NCBI RefSeq assembly: GCF_014198245.1
Contig: NZ_JACIHE010000003.1
Coordinates: forward strand, 310,001-374,000
DNA: 64,000 nucleotides
Source of the DNA: Bradyrhizobium sp. cir1
GTDB taxonomy: Bacteria > Pseudomonadota > Alphaproteobacteria > Rhizobiales > Xanthobacteraceae
Reading direction: 5' to 3'
Position numbers and translations under genes: made by a program. Shown here piece by piece: positions 53,873 to 63,432 of the stretch. The notes beneath the pieces were generated by a model. The model was not told the origin of the DNA. It worked only from the letters and a program-made list of their open reading frames with translations, and ran no database searches. Every line of letters starts with the position of its first letter. The first letter of the stretch is position 1.

Positions 53873-56800
53873 TGCACGTCGTCTTCCGCGAGAGCCGTGG
53901 TCTCGAGGAGACCGCGACGCCAAGAGACATCGGCCAGGACCCGGCCGATCTCGTGGTGCTCTCGTACTCGGATTCCGACCTTGCCGCGTTCGCGGCCGGC
54001 TGGCGGCGTGGCCGCGACAGCCTGCCGTCGTTGCGGCTTGCCAATCTCGCGGAAATTCGTCATCCGCTGTCGGTCGATACCTATATCGAGCGCACGCTGT
54101 CGCAGGCGCGGGGCATCCTGGTGCGCCTGATCGGCGGCGAGTCCTACTGGCCGTATGGTCTCGCGGCGCTCCAGCAGCTTGCGAAGGATCGCAACATCGT
54201 GCTGGCGGTGCTGCCGGCCGATGGCCGCGACGACGTCAGGCTCGATACTTACTCGACCTTGCCGGTCTCGACGCTGCGGCGCTTAAAAGTGCTCTGCGAC
54301 ACCGGCGGCCCGGTCGCGGCGCAAGCGGCGATCGCGCAGCTTGCGCTGGCTTCGGGTCTTTATGCGGGTCCGGTCGTCGGCGAGATGACCGTTCCCGAGA
54401 TGTGCTTTTACGATCCCGCGCGCGGCGTGATCCCGGCGCCGGTCGCCGCGGAGGGAAAGCCGCGCGCGCTGGTGACATTCTATCGATCCTATCTCACTGC
54501 TGCCGACACCGGCCCCGTCGATGCCCTGATCGCAGCGTTGCGTGACAAGGGCTTTGACGCGCATGGCGTGTTCGTCACCTCGCTGAAGGCCACGGGCGTT
54601 GCCAATTGGCTGCGTGCTTATCTCGCGCAAAATCCGGTGGCTGCGATCGTCAACGCGACGGCGTTTTCCGCGGTTGGCGACGATGGCACCACGCCGTTCG
54701 ATGCCGCATTGTGCCCGGTGTTCCAGGTTGCGCTCTCCACCGCACGGCGGGAGGACTGGGCGGAATCGCTGCGCGGCCTCTCGCCCGGCGATCTCGCGAT
54801 GCATGTGGTGCTGCCCGAAGTCGACGGCCGCGTTTTCGCGGGCGTGGTGAGCTTCAAGTCGGCGGCAGAGCGTGATCCAGATCTGCAATTTTCGCATCTT
54901 GCGCACCGGCCCGATGAAGAGCGCGTGAAGGCCGTCGCCGCGCGCGTCGCGGCCTGGCGGCGTCTCGCGGAGAAGCCCGTCGGCGAGAAGCGCGTGGCGA
55001 TCGTGCTCTCGAACTACCCGGGCCGTCCGCACCAGATCGCGCATGCGGTCGGTCTCGATGCGCTTGCTTCGGTCGAAGTCCTGGCATCCGATCTCGCGGA
55101 AGCGGGCTTCGATGTCGCGCCGGTCCATGCGCTCGGCGAGACGCTGCTCGAGCAGCAATTGACCTGGAGTGTCGCCGATTATCGCGCCGCGCTTGCGTGC
55201 CTCCCGCAAGCCTTGCAGGATGATCTCGGGCGAGCCCGGGGCGCGCCGGAGAATGATCCGAGCTGCCGCGACGGCGCGTTTCATTTCGCGGCCATCGCGT
55301 GCGGAAAGTCGATCGTCGCGGTCCAGCCCGAGCGTGGCGAAACCGCCACGCGCAATTCCGACTATCACGATCTCGCCCGCACGCCGCGCCATGCCTATGT
55401 CGCGTTCTATCTCTGGCTTCGCGGGCAGGCCATTGATGCCGTCGTGCACATGGGCGCGCATGGCACGCTGGAATGGCTGCCCGGAAAATCGGTGGCGCTG
55501 TCGCCCGGCTGCTGGCCCGACGCGCTGATCGGCGACCTGCCGGTCATCTATCCCTTCATCGTCAACGATCCCGGCGAGGCCGCACAGGCCAAGCGGCGCA
55601 TCGGCGCGGTGACGATCGGCCATCTGCCGCCGCCGCTCGAAAGATCCGCCGTGCCGGAAGGGCTGCGCCGGCTCGAGCGGCTCCTTGACGAATATTCGAC
55701 CGCCGATGGTCTCGATCCCGCGCGCCGCCGGCGCTTGATCGCGGCAATCCGGGACGAAGCGCGCGCCGCAGGACTGGAGGACGATCTCGGTCTGGATGCA
55801 TCGGCCGCACCTGCCGAAGCGATCCCGCGGATCGATCGCTTCGTCTGCGACCTCAAGGAAAGCCAGTTCGGCGACGGCCTGCACGTGTTCGGCCGCGGCG
55901 CCTGCGGCGATGCGGAGCGGGATGCGCTGCGTGCAGCGCTTGCGGGCCGGCGCGTCGCGCCGGGACCATCAGGCTCGCCCTATCGCGGCCGTCAGGACGT
56001 CCTGCCGACCGGGCGCAATCTCTTCGCCGTCGATCCACGTGCGGTGCCGACGCCGTCGGCGCATGCGCAGGGCATCAAACTCGCCGAAGAGCTGCTGCGG
56101 CGCCATCTGCAGGATCACGGCGACTGGCCGAAGGGGCTTGTCGTCGACCTCTGGGGCTCGGCGACCATGCGCACCGCGGGCGAGGAGTTTGCCATGGCGC
56201 TGCATCTGGCCGGTCTCGCGCCGCGCTGGGATCATGCCTCCGGCCGTGTCACCGGTTACGACATCATCGCGCCGGCCGAGCTCGGCCGTCCCCGCATCGA
56301 CGTCACGCTGCGGGTATCCGGCCTGTTCCGCGATGTCTTCGCAGGCCTTGCGCAATTGTTCGAAGCCGCTGCCGAGGCGCTCGCGTCGCGCGACGAGGAA
56401 GGCGATGAGAATCCGTATCGCCACCGCACCTCCCGCGTGTTCGCGCCGCGTCCCGGACAATACGGCGTCGGCCTGTCGGCGATCCCGGATGCCTTCACAT
56501 CCGAGACGCACGAGGCGGCCGGCGAGGCCTGGCTGTCGGCGTCCTCATGGGCGCTCTCCGCCGACGGCGAGATCAGGGCCGATCGCGCCGGCATCGAACA
56601 GCGGCTCGCGTCGGCCGATGCTTTCGTCCACGTCCAGGACTTGCCGGAAACCGACATCCTGCTCGCCGCCGACTACGCCGCGCATGAAGCGGGGATTGCA
56701 GCCGCCGCAGCACAGCTCGGCGGGACCGCGCCATCGCTCTATCATCTCGATGCAACGCGCCCCGACCAGCCGCATGCGCGCACGCTGACCGAGGAGATCT

Positions 56801-57120
56801 CGCGCGTGGTCCGCGCGCGCGCGGCCAATCCGGCCTGGATCGCGGGCATGATGCGCCACGGTTTTCGCGGCGCCGCCGAGATTACCGCGACGCTCGAGCA
56901 CATGGCGGCCTTCGCGCATCTGGCGGGTGCCGTGCCGCCGCATCTGTTCGATCTCTACTATGACGCGACACTGGGCAACGAGGACGTCAGCGCGTTCATG
57001 GCCCTCGAGAATCCGGTGGCGCTCGCCGCGATGGAGACCTGCTTCATCCGCCTAAACGAGGCCTCGCTCTGGCGGACCCGCCGCAATTCGATTGCGGCGG
57101 CGCTGCGGGAGGCCTCATGA
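53872..57120 (+). CDS. cobN: CobN, cobaltochelatase large subunit
   Basis: A 1082-residue protein that binds hydrogenobyrinic acid a,c-diamide and cobalt in the ATP-dependent aerobic chelatase CobNST. Conserved blocks include MGAHGTLEWLPGKSVALS (near 525-542), GDLPVIYPFIVNDPGEAAQA (near 550) and ATMRTAGEEFAMALHLAGL (near 764). It is clearly shorter than the roughly 1270 residues of the Pseudomonas denitrificans protein as I recall it; no frame disruption is visible, so it is probably a compact form. The CobS and CobT chelatase subunits are not encoded in the window. Confidence 0.94.
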   Translation: MHVVFRESRGLEETATPRDIGQDPADLVVLSYSDSDLAAFAAGWRRGRDSLPSLRLANLAEIRHPLSVDTYIERTLSQARGILVRLIGGESYWPYGLAALQQLAKDRNIVLAVLPADGRDDVRLDTYSTLPVSTLRRLKVLCDTGGPVAAQAAIAQLALASGLYAGPVVGEMTVPEMCFYDPARGVIPAPVAAEGKPRALVTFYRSYLTAADTGPVDALIAALRDKGFDAHGVFVTSLKATGVANWLRAYLAQNPVAAIVNATAFSAVGDDGTTPFDAALCPVFQVALSTARREDWAESLRGLSPGDLAMHVVLPEVDGRVFAGVVSFKSAAERDPDLQFSHLAHRPDEERVKAVAARVAAWRRLAEKPVGEKRVAIVLSNYPGRPHQIAHAVGLDALASVEVLASDLAEAGFDVAPVHALGETLLEQQLTWSVADYRAALACLPQALQDDLGRARGAPENDPSCRDGAFHFAAIACGKSIVAVQPERGETATRNSDYHDLARTPRHAYVAFYLWLRGQAIDAVVHMGAHGTLEWLPGKSVALSPGCWPDALIGDLPVIYPFIVNDPGEAAQAKRRIGAVTIGHLPPPLERSAVPEGLRRLERLLDEYSTADGLDPARRRRLIAAIRDEARAAGLEDDLGLDASAAPAEAIPRIDRFVCDLKESQFGDGLHVFGRGACGDAERDALRAALAGRRVAPGPSGSPYRGRQDVLPTGRNLFAVDPRAVPTPSAHAQGIKLAEELLRRHLQDHGDWPKGLVVDLWGSATMRTAGEEFAMALHLAGLAPRWDHASGRVTGYDIIAPAELGRPRIDVTLRVSGLFRDVFAGLAQLFEAAAEALASRDEEGDENPYRHRTSRVFAPRPGQYGVGLSAIPDAFTSETHEAAGEAWLSASSWALSADGEIRADRAGIEQRLASADAFVHVQDLPETDILLAADYAAHEAGIAAAAAQLGGTAPSLYHLDATRPDQPHARTLTEEISRVVRARAANPAWIAGMMRHGFRGAAEITATLEHMAAFAHLAGAVPPHLFDLYYDATLGNEDVSAFMALENPVALAAMETCFIRLNEASLWRTRRNSIAAALREAS

Positions 57121-58280
57121 GTGCGGCCATGGTCAAGGGCTGGTGCCCCGGTGCGCTGCGGCCGATGCAATCGGGCGACGGACTCGTCGTCCGTGTGCGC
57201 CCGTTCGGCGGGCGGCTGGATGCGGCGCAGATCTCCGGACTTGCGCATCTGGCCGAACGCCACGGCAATGGCCTGATCGACGTCACCAGCCGCGCCAATC
57301 TCCAGATCAGGGGCGTCAGTGAAAGCAGCCACCGGCTGTTGCTCGACGGGCTCGCGCAACTGGCGCTGCTCGATCCGGACTCCGACACCGAATCCCGGCG
57401 CAATATTCTGGTGACACCGTTCTGGCGCGCCGGCGACGAGACCCAGGCGCTTGCCGCCGAGCTCGAAGAGGCGCTCGAGGCGTGCGCGCTCGCGCTTCCG
57501 ACCAAGTTCGGCTTCGCCGTCGATGACGGCATCTCGCGCGTGCTTGCCGGCGATTCCGCAGATGTGCGGATCGAGCGCGATCGGGCCGGCGGGCTGCTGG
57601 TGCGGGCCAACGGCGCCGAGTTCGGCCGGTCTGTTGCGCGCGGCGAGGCCGTGACTGCCGCGCTGGCGCTTGCAAGCTGGTTCGTGATGTCAGGTGGCGC
57701 CAAGGGCGGGCGAGGGCGCATGGCAGCGCATCTGGCTGCCGGCGCAATCTTGCCCAGGGCGCTGCGCGGCGAGGCCGAGCCGGCGCCGATCATGGCCGCG
57801 GCGCGGCCCGGCCTTTATCCGCAGGGCGCGTTGGTCGGCGTCGCCTTCGGGCAGATGCCGCATGCGACGCTCAACCAGTTCGCCGGTTGCGGACATGCGC
57901 TGCGCATGACGCCGTGGCGGATGGTCTTGAGCGAAGGCAAGCGGACCATGCCGACCGCGGCCGGCCTCATCACCGAGGCCTATGACCCGGCGCTGCGCGT
58001 CATTGCCTGCAGCGGTGCGCCGCGCTGCCGCGAGGCCCACGCCGACACCCGGGCATTGGCCGCCGCGCTTGCGCCGAACATCGGCGCGGCCGCACGGCTT
58101 CATGTCTCCGGCTGCGTCAAGGGCTGCGCGCATTCCGGCGCAGCTGCGATCACACTGGTCGCGACCGGCGCAGGCTTCGATCTGGTGCGCGGCGGGTCGA
58201 CGCGCGACGAGCCGGTCCTGCGTGGGCTGAACCGCGAGGACATCGTCGGCAATCCTTCCATCCTGATGGGAGGGCATTGA
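57117..58280 (+). CDS. cobG: CobG, precorrin-3B synthase
   Basis: A 387-residue oxygen-dependent monooxygenase of the sulfite/nitrite reductase-like family. It makes precorrin-3B, the step that defines the aerobic pathway. Candidate [4Fe-4S] cysteines are in CSGAPRCREAH (about 298-308) and SGCVKGCAHSG (about 331-341). The gene overlaps cobN by 4 bases and cobH by 1 base. Confidence 0.93.
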   Translation: MSAAMVKGWCPGALRPMQSGDGLVVRVRPFGGRLDAAQISGLAHLAERHGNGLIDVTSRANLQIRGVSESSHRLLLDGLAQLALLDPDSDTESRRNILVTPFWRAGDETQALAAELEEALEACALALPTKFGFAVDDGISRVLAGDSADVRIERDRAGGLLVRANGAEFGRSVARGEAVTAALALASWFVMSGGAKGGRGRMAAHLAAGAILPRALRGEAEPAPIMAAARPGLYPQGALVGVAFGQMPHATLNQFAGCGHALRMTPWRMVLSEGKRTMPTAAGLITEAYDPALRVIACSGAPRCREAHADTRALAAALAPNIGAAARLHVSGCVKGCAHSGAAAITLVATGAGFDLVRGGSTRDEPVLRGLNREDIVGNPSILMGGH

Positions 58281-58909
58281 TGCCGCACGTTTACGAGACC
58301 GATGGCGCGGCGATCTACCGGCAGTCCTTTGCGACCATTCGTGCGGAAGCCGATCTTGCCCGCTTTACACCCGATGAGGAACAGGTCGTCGTGCGGATGA
58401 TCCATGCCGCCGGCATGGTGGGCCTCGAAGCGCATATCCGCTTCACATCAGGCATGGCGACCGCCGCGCGCGCAGCGCTACAGAAGGGCGCGCCGATCCT
58501 GTGCGATGCGCGCATGGTCTCGGAAGGAATTACGCGCGCGAGACTGCCGGCCGACAATGCCGTCATCTGCACGCTCGGTGACGCCGCCGTACCAGTGCTG
58601 GCGCAATCCATGCGCAACACCCGCTCGGCCGCGGCGCTGGAGCTGTGGCGGCCGCATCTCGGCGGTGCGATCGTTGCGATCGGCAACGCACCGACGGCGC
58701 TGTTCCATCTCCTCAACATGCTGGAGGACCAAAACTGTCCGCGGCCGGCGGCGATCATCGGCTGTCCAGTCGGCTTCGTCGGTGCCGCCGAATCCAAGGC
58801 GGCGCTGATGGCCGATCCGCCCGTGCCGGCGCTGACCGTCGAGGGGCGCCTCGGCGGTTCCGCGATCACGGTGGCCGCCGTGAATGCGCTGGCGAGCCGG
58901 AGCGAATAG
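58280..58909 (+). CDS. cobH: CobH, precorrin-8X methylmutase
   Basis: A 209-residue enzyme that moves the C11 methyl to C12, giving hydrogenobyrinic acid. The catalytic histidine is likely His42 in MIHAAGMVGLE, and the substrate loop ALFHLLNMLEDQ and GCPVGFVGAAESK are present. ATG at 58280 shares one base with the cobG stop; an in-frame TTG 3 bases earlier is less likely. Confidence 0.95.
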   Translation: MPHVYETDGAAIYRQSFATIRAEADLARFTPDEEQVVVRMIHAAGMVGLEAHIRFTSGMATAARAALQKGAPILCDARMVSEGITRARLPADNAVICTLGDAAVPVLAQSMRNTRSAAALELWRPHLGGAIVAIGNAPTALFHLLNMLEDQNCPRPAAIIGCPVGFVGAAESKAALMADPPVPALTVEGRLGGSAITVAAVNALASRSE

Positions 58910-58911
58910 CG

Positions 58912-59643
58912 ATGGGACGCATCATCTGCTGCGGTCTCGGCCCCGGCGATCCCGATCTGATGAGCGTGCGCGCCGATCGCACCGTGCGCGCCGCGCAGCA
59001 CGTCGCCTATTTCCGCAAGAAGGGCCGACCTGGCCAGGCGCGGCGCATTGTCGAGGGCATGCTCGCTGCCGGCGTCACCGAATATCCCATGGAATATCCG
59101 GTTACGACCGAACTCGCCTTCGACAGTGCGGAATACGTCCAGCTGCTGGCCGGCTTCTATGATGAATGGGCCGAGCGGCTGGCGCGGCTGGCGCGCGCGG
59201 TCGATGTCGTCGTGCTCTGTGAGGGCGATCCCTACTTCTACGGCTCTTTCATGCATCTGCACACGCGCCTGCAGGGGCGCGTCGAAATCGAGGTGATCGC
59301 GGGCATTCCCGGCATGGTTGGCTGCTGGAATGGCGTTGGCCAACCGATCGCGCTCGGCGACGACGTGACGACGGTGCTGATGGGGACGCTTCCCGAAGAC
59401 GAGCTCGAACGCCGCATGCGCGATTCCGATGCGCTGGTCGTCATGAAGACTGGGCGCAATCTCGCAAAAGTGCGCCGCGCGCTCGAATCCGCTGGCCGCC
59501 TGGATGACGCCTGGTTGGTCGAGCGCGGCACCATGCCTGGCGAGCGCGTTGCGCGGCTCGCCGAGATCGATGCTGCCGACTGTCCCTATTTCGCGATCGT
59601 GCTCGTGCACGGCAAGGGCCGGCATCTGGACGCGGCCGAATGA
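58912..59643 (+). CDS. cobI: CobI, precorrin-2 C20-methyltransferase
   Basis: A 243-residue SAM-dependent tetrapyrrole methylase. The N-terminal GLGPGDPDLMSVRADR (8-23) and the SAM segment CEGDPYFYGSFMHLH (about 103-117) and GIPGMVGCWNGVGQP identify CobI. The start at 58912 follows the cobH stop by 2 bases. It overlaps cobJ by 4 bases. Confidence 0.95.
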   Translation: MGRIICCGLGPGDPDLMSVRADRTVRAAQHVAYFRKKGRPGQARRIVEGMLAAGVTEYPMEYPVTTELAFDSAEYVQLLAGFYDEWAERLARLARAVDVVVLCEGDPYFYGSFMHLHTRLQGRVEIEVIAGIPGMVGCWNGVGQPIALGDDVTTVLMGTLPEDELERRMRDSDALVVMKTGRNLAKVRRALESAGRLDDAWLVERGTMPGERVARLAEIDAADCPYFAIVLVHGKGRHLDAAE

Positions 59644-60374
59644 CGGGCACGCTGACCATAGCGGGCCTCGGCCCCGGCAGTGAGGCGATGGTGACGCCAG
59701 AGGTCTCTGCCGCGCTGGCCTCCGCGACGGACATCTTGGGCTATGCACCTTATGTCGCACGCGTGCCGCCGCGGGCCGGGCTGACCCTGCATCCATCCGA
59801 CAACCGCGAAGAGCTGCAACGCGCGCGCGAGGCGTTGCGCCTGGCCGCCGAAGGCGGTCAGGTCGTTGTCGTCTCCTCGGGCGACCCCGGCGTCTTCGCG
59901 ATGGCGTCTGCTGTGTTCGAGGCGCTCGAACAGGCGCCGCAATGCCAGGCGCTGCCGATCCGCGTGCTGCCGGGTATCACCGCGATGCTGGCGGCGGCCG
60001 CGCGCGCGGGTGCGCCGCTTGGTCACGATTTTTGCGCGATCAACCTCTCCGACAATCTCAAGCCCTGGGCCGTGATCGAGAAGCGCCTGCGGCTCGCCGC
60101 GGAAGCCGATTTTGCGATCGCGATGTATAATCCGCGCTCGGCAAGCCGCCCGGAGGGATTTGGCCGCGCTCTCGCGGTGTTGAAAGAGTCCGGCTGCGGC
60201 GAGCGCCTCGTGATCTTTGCGCGCGCGATCAGCGCTGCTGACGAGAAGATCGAGACCGTGACGCTGAACGAGGCGCGGCCCGAGATGGCCGACATGCGCA
60301 CGCTGGTGATCGTCGGCAATTCGCAGACGCGCCGGGTCGGCCGCTGGGTCTATGCACCGAGGCGGGTCGAATGA
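59640..60374 (+). CDS. cobJ: CobJ, precorrin-3B C17-methyltransferase
   Basis: A 244-residue tetrapyrrole methylase that contracts the ring while methylating C17. Motifs are GLGPGSEAMVTPEVSAAL (8-25), SSGDPGVFAMASAVFE (near 79-94) and AMYNPRSASRPEGF (near 160). Its 3' end overlaps the convergent cobK gene by 25 bases, so transcripts of the two genes are complementary there. Confidence 0.95.
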   Translation: MTGTLTIAGLGPGSEAMVTPEVSAALASATDILGYAPYVARVPPRAGLTLHPSDNREELQRAREALRLAAEGGQVVVVSSGDPGVFAMASAVFEALEQAPQCQALPIRVLPGITAMLAAAARAGAPLGHDFCAINLSDNLKPWAVIEKRLRLAAEADFAIAMYNPRSASRPEGFGRALAVLKESGCGERLVIFARAISAADEKIETVTLNEARPEMADMRTLVIVGNSQTRRVGRWVYAPRRVE

Positions 60375-61096
60375 CCGAACCACTGCATCACTTCAGTGAC
60401 GCTTTCGACCCGCGGACGGTCGGGCAGTTCTGGTCGCGAGATCATGACCACGGGCAGGCCGAGCGTACGGGCAGCGTCGATCTTGGCGCGCGCGCCGTCG
60501 CCGCCGGAATTGCGGGCCACGATCCATCCGATGCCGCGCGTGCGCATCATATCGAGCTCACCGTCAAGCGTGAACGGCCCGCGCGACACGATCACGTCCG
60601 CGGTGAAGGGCAGGGACGTTTCCGGCGGATCGACGAACCGCAGCGTGTAGGAGTGCTGCGGCTTCGCCGCGAACGGCGCGATGTGCTGGCGGCCGATGGC
60701 GAGAAAGACGCGCGCAGGCGTCTCGGGCAACGCGGCGACCGCCGCGTTGACGTCGGCGACCTCGATCCAGTTGTCGCCTTGCGTCCTGTCCCATGGCATG
60801 CGTTCGAGCGCGATCAGCGGCGTACCGGCTTCGGCGCACGCCGCGACCGCATTGCGGCTCATCTCGGCAGCGAACGGATGCGTCGCGTCGATCACGTGCG
60901 TGATGCCTTCGCGGCGAATGTAATCGGCAAGCCCGCTCACGCCGCCAAAACCGCCGATGCGGGTCGGCAGCGGCTGGCCGGCGGGTGCGCGGGTGCGGCC
61001 GCCATAGGAATAGACGGCATCTATGCGCGCGCGCGCGATCTCCGCAGCGAGCAGGCTCGCATCGGCCGTTCCGCCCAGAATGAGGGCGCGCGTCAT
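60350..61096 (-). CDS. cobK: CobK, precorrin-6A reductase, inverted inside the cob operon
   Basis: A 248-residue NADPH-dependent reductase. The N-terminus ALILGGTADASLLAAEI (4-20) and HVIDATHPFAAEMSRNAVAA (near 75-94) and VSRGPFTLDGE (near 180) are characteristic. It is the only minus-strand gene within the run of plus-strand genes. Its 3' end overlaps cobJ by 25 bases, and its ATG (61096-61094) shares bases with the cobL ATG (61095-61097) in one CATG. Any promoter of its own must lie inside cobL. Confidence 0.95.
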   Translation of the reverse strand: MTRALILGGTADASLLAAEIARARIDAVYSYGGRTRAPAGQPLPTRIGGFGGVSGLADYIRREGITHVIDATHPFAAEMSRNAVAACAEAGTPLIALERMPWDRTQGDNWIEVADVNAAVAALPETPARVFLAIGRQHIAPFAAKPQHSYTLRFVDPPETSLPFTADVIVSRGPFTLDGELDMMRTRGIGWIVARNSGGDGARAKIDAARTLGLPVVMISRPELPDRPRVESVTEVMQWFGHSTRLGA

Positions 61097-62288
61097 GGCT
61101 AGTTCCTTGGCTGATCCCTGGCTGACCATCATCGGTATCGGCGAAGATGGCCTTGCCGGGCTGTCCGAGGCAAGCCGAAAGGCACTTGCCAAAGCAGAAA
61201 CCGTCTTTGGCGGTGAGCGCCATCTCGCGCTTGCAGATGTTGGAAGCCGCGGCCATGCGTGGCCTGTGCCGTTCGACGCAGATATCGTGTTGGGTTGCCG
61301 CGGCCGGCCGACGGCGGTGCTCGCCTCCGGAGATCCCTTCTGGTGCGGCGCGGGCGCGAGCCTTGCCGAGAAGCTCGATGCGGACGAGTGGATCGCGCAT
61401 CCGGCACCGTCAACCTTCTCGCTTGCCGCTGCGCGGCTCGGCTGGCGCCTTGAAGCCACCGCTTGTCTCGGGCTCCACGCCGCGCCGTTCGAGCGTCTCG
61501 TGCCGCATCTGGCGCGGGATGCACGCATCATCTGCCTGGTGCGCGACGCAGCGGCGGTAGACAAGCTCGCCAAATGGCTGACGCAACGCGGATGGGGCCC
61601 CTCACTCTTGTGGACTCTCGAGGCGCTTGGCGGTCCACGCGAATACATCGATCAGCATCGCGCCGATCTTTTTGCTGAGGATATTGCTGAAAATCTGGTT
61701 GCAGTGGCGGTGCTGGCGAGGGGAGGCCAAGGCATTCCCCGCAGCTCGGGACTGTCAGACGATCTCTTCGTCCATGACGGTCAGATCACCAAGCGGCCGG
61801 TGCGTGCGCTCGCGCTCTCGGCGCTGGCGCCGCGTCCCGGCGAACGGCTGTGGGACGTCGGCGCCGGCTCGGGTTCGATCTCGGTGGAGTGGGCGCTATG
61901 CGGTGGAACAGCGATCGCAGTCGAGAGGCGAGAGGATCGCGCCGCGAATATCCGCGGGAATGCGGCTGCGTTCGGGTTGGCGCACCGGATCACCATTGTT
62001 GAGGGAAAAGCGCCTGAAGCTCTCGCTGCGCTGGACGCGCCCGACGCCGTCTTCATCGGCGGCGGCCTCGATAGCGCGATGTTTGACGCCATCTGGTCGC
62101 GGCTTTCGCCGGGGGCGCGCCTGGTCGCACATTCCGTGACGCTGGAGACGGAAGCGCTGCTCGGCGAATTGCACCAGCGCCATGGCGGCGAACTGATGCG
62201 GGTCGAGATCGCGCATGCCGCGCCGCTCGGCCGCTATCGCTCCTGGGAAGCGGCACGCCCTGTGGTGCAGTGGAGTGTGGTCCGATGA
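61095..62288 (+). CDS. cobL: CobL, precorrin-6B C5,15-methyltransferase (decarboxylating)
   Basis: A 397-residue two-domain enzyme. Residues 1-200 are a tetrapyrrole methylase domain (IIGIGEDGLAGLSEASRKAL; ASGDPFWCGAG), and residues 210-397 a CbiT-like Rossmann domain (LWDVGAGSGSISVEWAL). It methylates C5 and C15 and decarboxylates the C12 acetate. The start MASSLADPWLTI at 61095 is chosen; the longer reading from 61023 would run through the cobK N-terminus. It overlaps cobE by 4 bases. Confidence 0.94.
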   Translation: MASSLADPWLTIIGIGEDGLAGLSEASRKALAKAETVFGGERHLALADVGSRGHAWPVPFDADIVLGCRGRPTAVLASGDPFWCGAGASLAEKLDADEWIAHPAPSTFSLAAARLGWRLEATACLGLHAAPFERLVPHLARDARIICLVRDAAAVDKLAKWLTQRGWGPSLLWTLEALGGPREYIDQHRADLFAEDIAENLVAVAVLARGGQGIPRSSGLSDDLFVHDGQITKRPVRALALSALAPRPGERLWDVGAGSGSISVEWALCGGTAIAVERREDRAANIRGNAAAFGLAHRITIVEGKAPEALAALDAPDAVFIGGGLDSAMFDAIWSRLSPGARLVAHSVTLETEALLGELHQRHGGELMRVEIAHAAPLGRYRSWEAARPVVQWSVVR

Positions 62289-62653
62289 AGGTGGCCGGGC
62301 TCGGATTCAGAAAGGATGTCACGCTGGCTTCGCTGCGCGAAGCGCTTTTGGCTGCCGGCGGTGCCGAAGGCCTTGCTGCGGTGGCAACTGTCAGCGACAA
62401 GGCCGACGCCGACGCGCTGAAGCAACTCGCTTGTGAGTGCGGCGTGCCGATCAGGGCCGTTCCGGCCGAGACACTGGCCGGCATCGACACGCTCACGCAA
62501 TCGAAGTTCATCGCGGAGAAGTTCGGCACGGGATCTGTTGCAGAAGCCGCGGCGCTTGCCGCGGCTGGCCCCCGGGCCCGGCTGATTGCGACGCGCGCGG
62601 TCTCGCAGGACCGCACCGCGACCGCCGCGATCGCGGAAGGAGACGGCCCATGA
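62285..62653 (+). CDS. cobE: CobE, cobalamin biosynthesis protein (CbiG C-terminal-like)
   Basis: A 122-residue protein starting [21 protein letters not shown]. It matches the CbiG C-terminal domain family, with [20 protein letters not shown] in the middle and [21 protein letters not shown] at about residues 74-94. CobE is found with aerobic cob genes; its exact catalytic role is not settled. It overlaps cobL and cobM by 4 bases each. Confidence 0.88.
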   Translation: MKVAGLGFRKDVTLASLREALLAAGGAEGLAAVATVSDKADADALKQLACECGVPIRAVPAETLAGIDTLTQSKFIAEKFGTGSVAEAAALAAAGPRARLIATRAVSQDRTATAAIAEGDGP

Positions 62654-63432
62654 CCGTGCATTTCATCGGCGCCGGGCCGGGTGCTCCTGACCTGCTGACA
62701 TTGCGGGGCCGCGACCTGATCGCGGCCTGTCCGGTCTGTCTCTATGCCGGCTCGCTGGTGCCCGAAGGCGTCCTGGCGCATTGCCCGCCCGGTGCGCGCA
62801 TCGTCAACACCGCGCCGCTGTCGCTCGATGAGATCATCGCCGAGATCGCTGCCGCGCATGCGGAGGGCAAGGACGTCGCGCGGCTGCATTCCGGCGATCT
62901 CTCGATCTGGTCGGCGATGGGCGAGCAGCTCCGCCGCTTGTGCGCGCTCGGTATTCCCTACACCGTGACGCCCGGCGTTCCCTCGTTCTCGGCTGCCGCG
63001 GCGGCGCTGGAGACCGAGCTGACATTGCCCGGCTTGGCCCAGACGGTGGTGCTGACGCGCACGCCCGGCCGCGCCAGCGCGATGCCCGAGGGCGAAAAGC
63101 TTGCCGCATTCGCCGCCACCGGCGCGGTGCTTGCGATCCATCTGTCGATCCATCTGCTCGAAAAGGTCGTCGCTGAGCTGACGCCGCATTATGGTGCGGA
63201 TTGCCCGGTCGCGATCGTCTGGCGCGCGAGCTGGCCGGATCAGCGCATCGTGCGCGCCACGCTGGCGACGCTCGATGCGGCTGTTGGCACTGAGATGGAG
63301 CGCACCGCGCTCATTTTGGTCGGCAGGACGCTGGGCTCGGCCGATTTTGATGAGAGCCGTCTCTATGCCGCCGACTACGATCGCCGCTATCGTCCGGTCG
63401 GCGTCGAGCCGCGTTTTCCGGAGGCGTCGTGA
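62650..63432 (+). CDS. cobM: CobM, precorrin-4 C11-methyltransferase
   Basis: A 260-residue tetrapyrrole methylase. Landmarks are [20 protein letters not shown] (5-24), [14 protein letters not shown] (near 80-93) and [20 protein letters not shown] (near 107-126). It methylates C11 of precorrin-4. ATG at 62650 overlaps the cobE stop; its own stop shares one base with cobB. Confidence 0.95.
   Translation: MTVHFIGAGPGAPDLLTLRGRDLIAACPVCLYAGSLVPEGVLAHCPPGARIVNTAPLSLDEIIAEIAAAHAEGKDVARLHSGDLSIWSAMGEQLRRLCALGIPYTVTPGVPSFSAAAAALETELTLPGLAQTVVLTRTPGRASAMPEGEKLAAFAATGAVLAIHLSIHLLEKVVAELTPHYGADCPVAIVWRASWPDQRIVRATLATLDAAVGTEMERTALILVGRTLGSADFDESRLYAADYDRRYRPVGVEPRFPEAS

Noticed and set aside
54283..55884. 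533-codon ORF antisense to cobN
   Set aside because: Shadow of cobN; low-complexity, basic composition and no recognisable family.
53872..57120. Possible truncation or frameshift in cobN
   Set aside because: The gene is shorter than the Pseudomonas protein but continuous, with conserved blocks through its length and normal overlaps at both ends.
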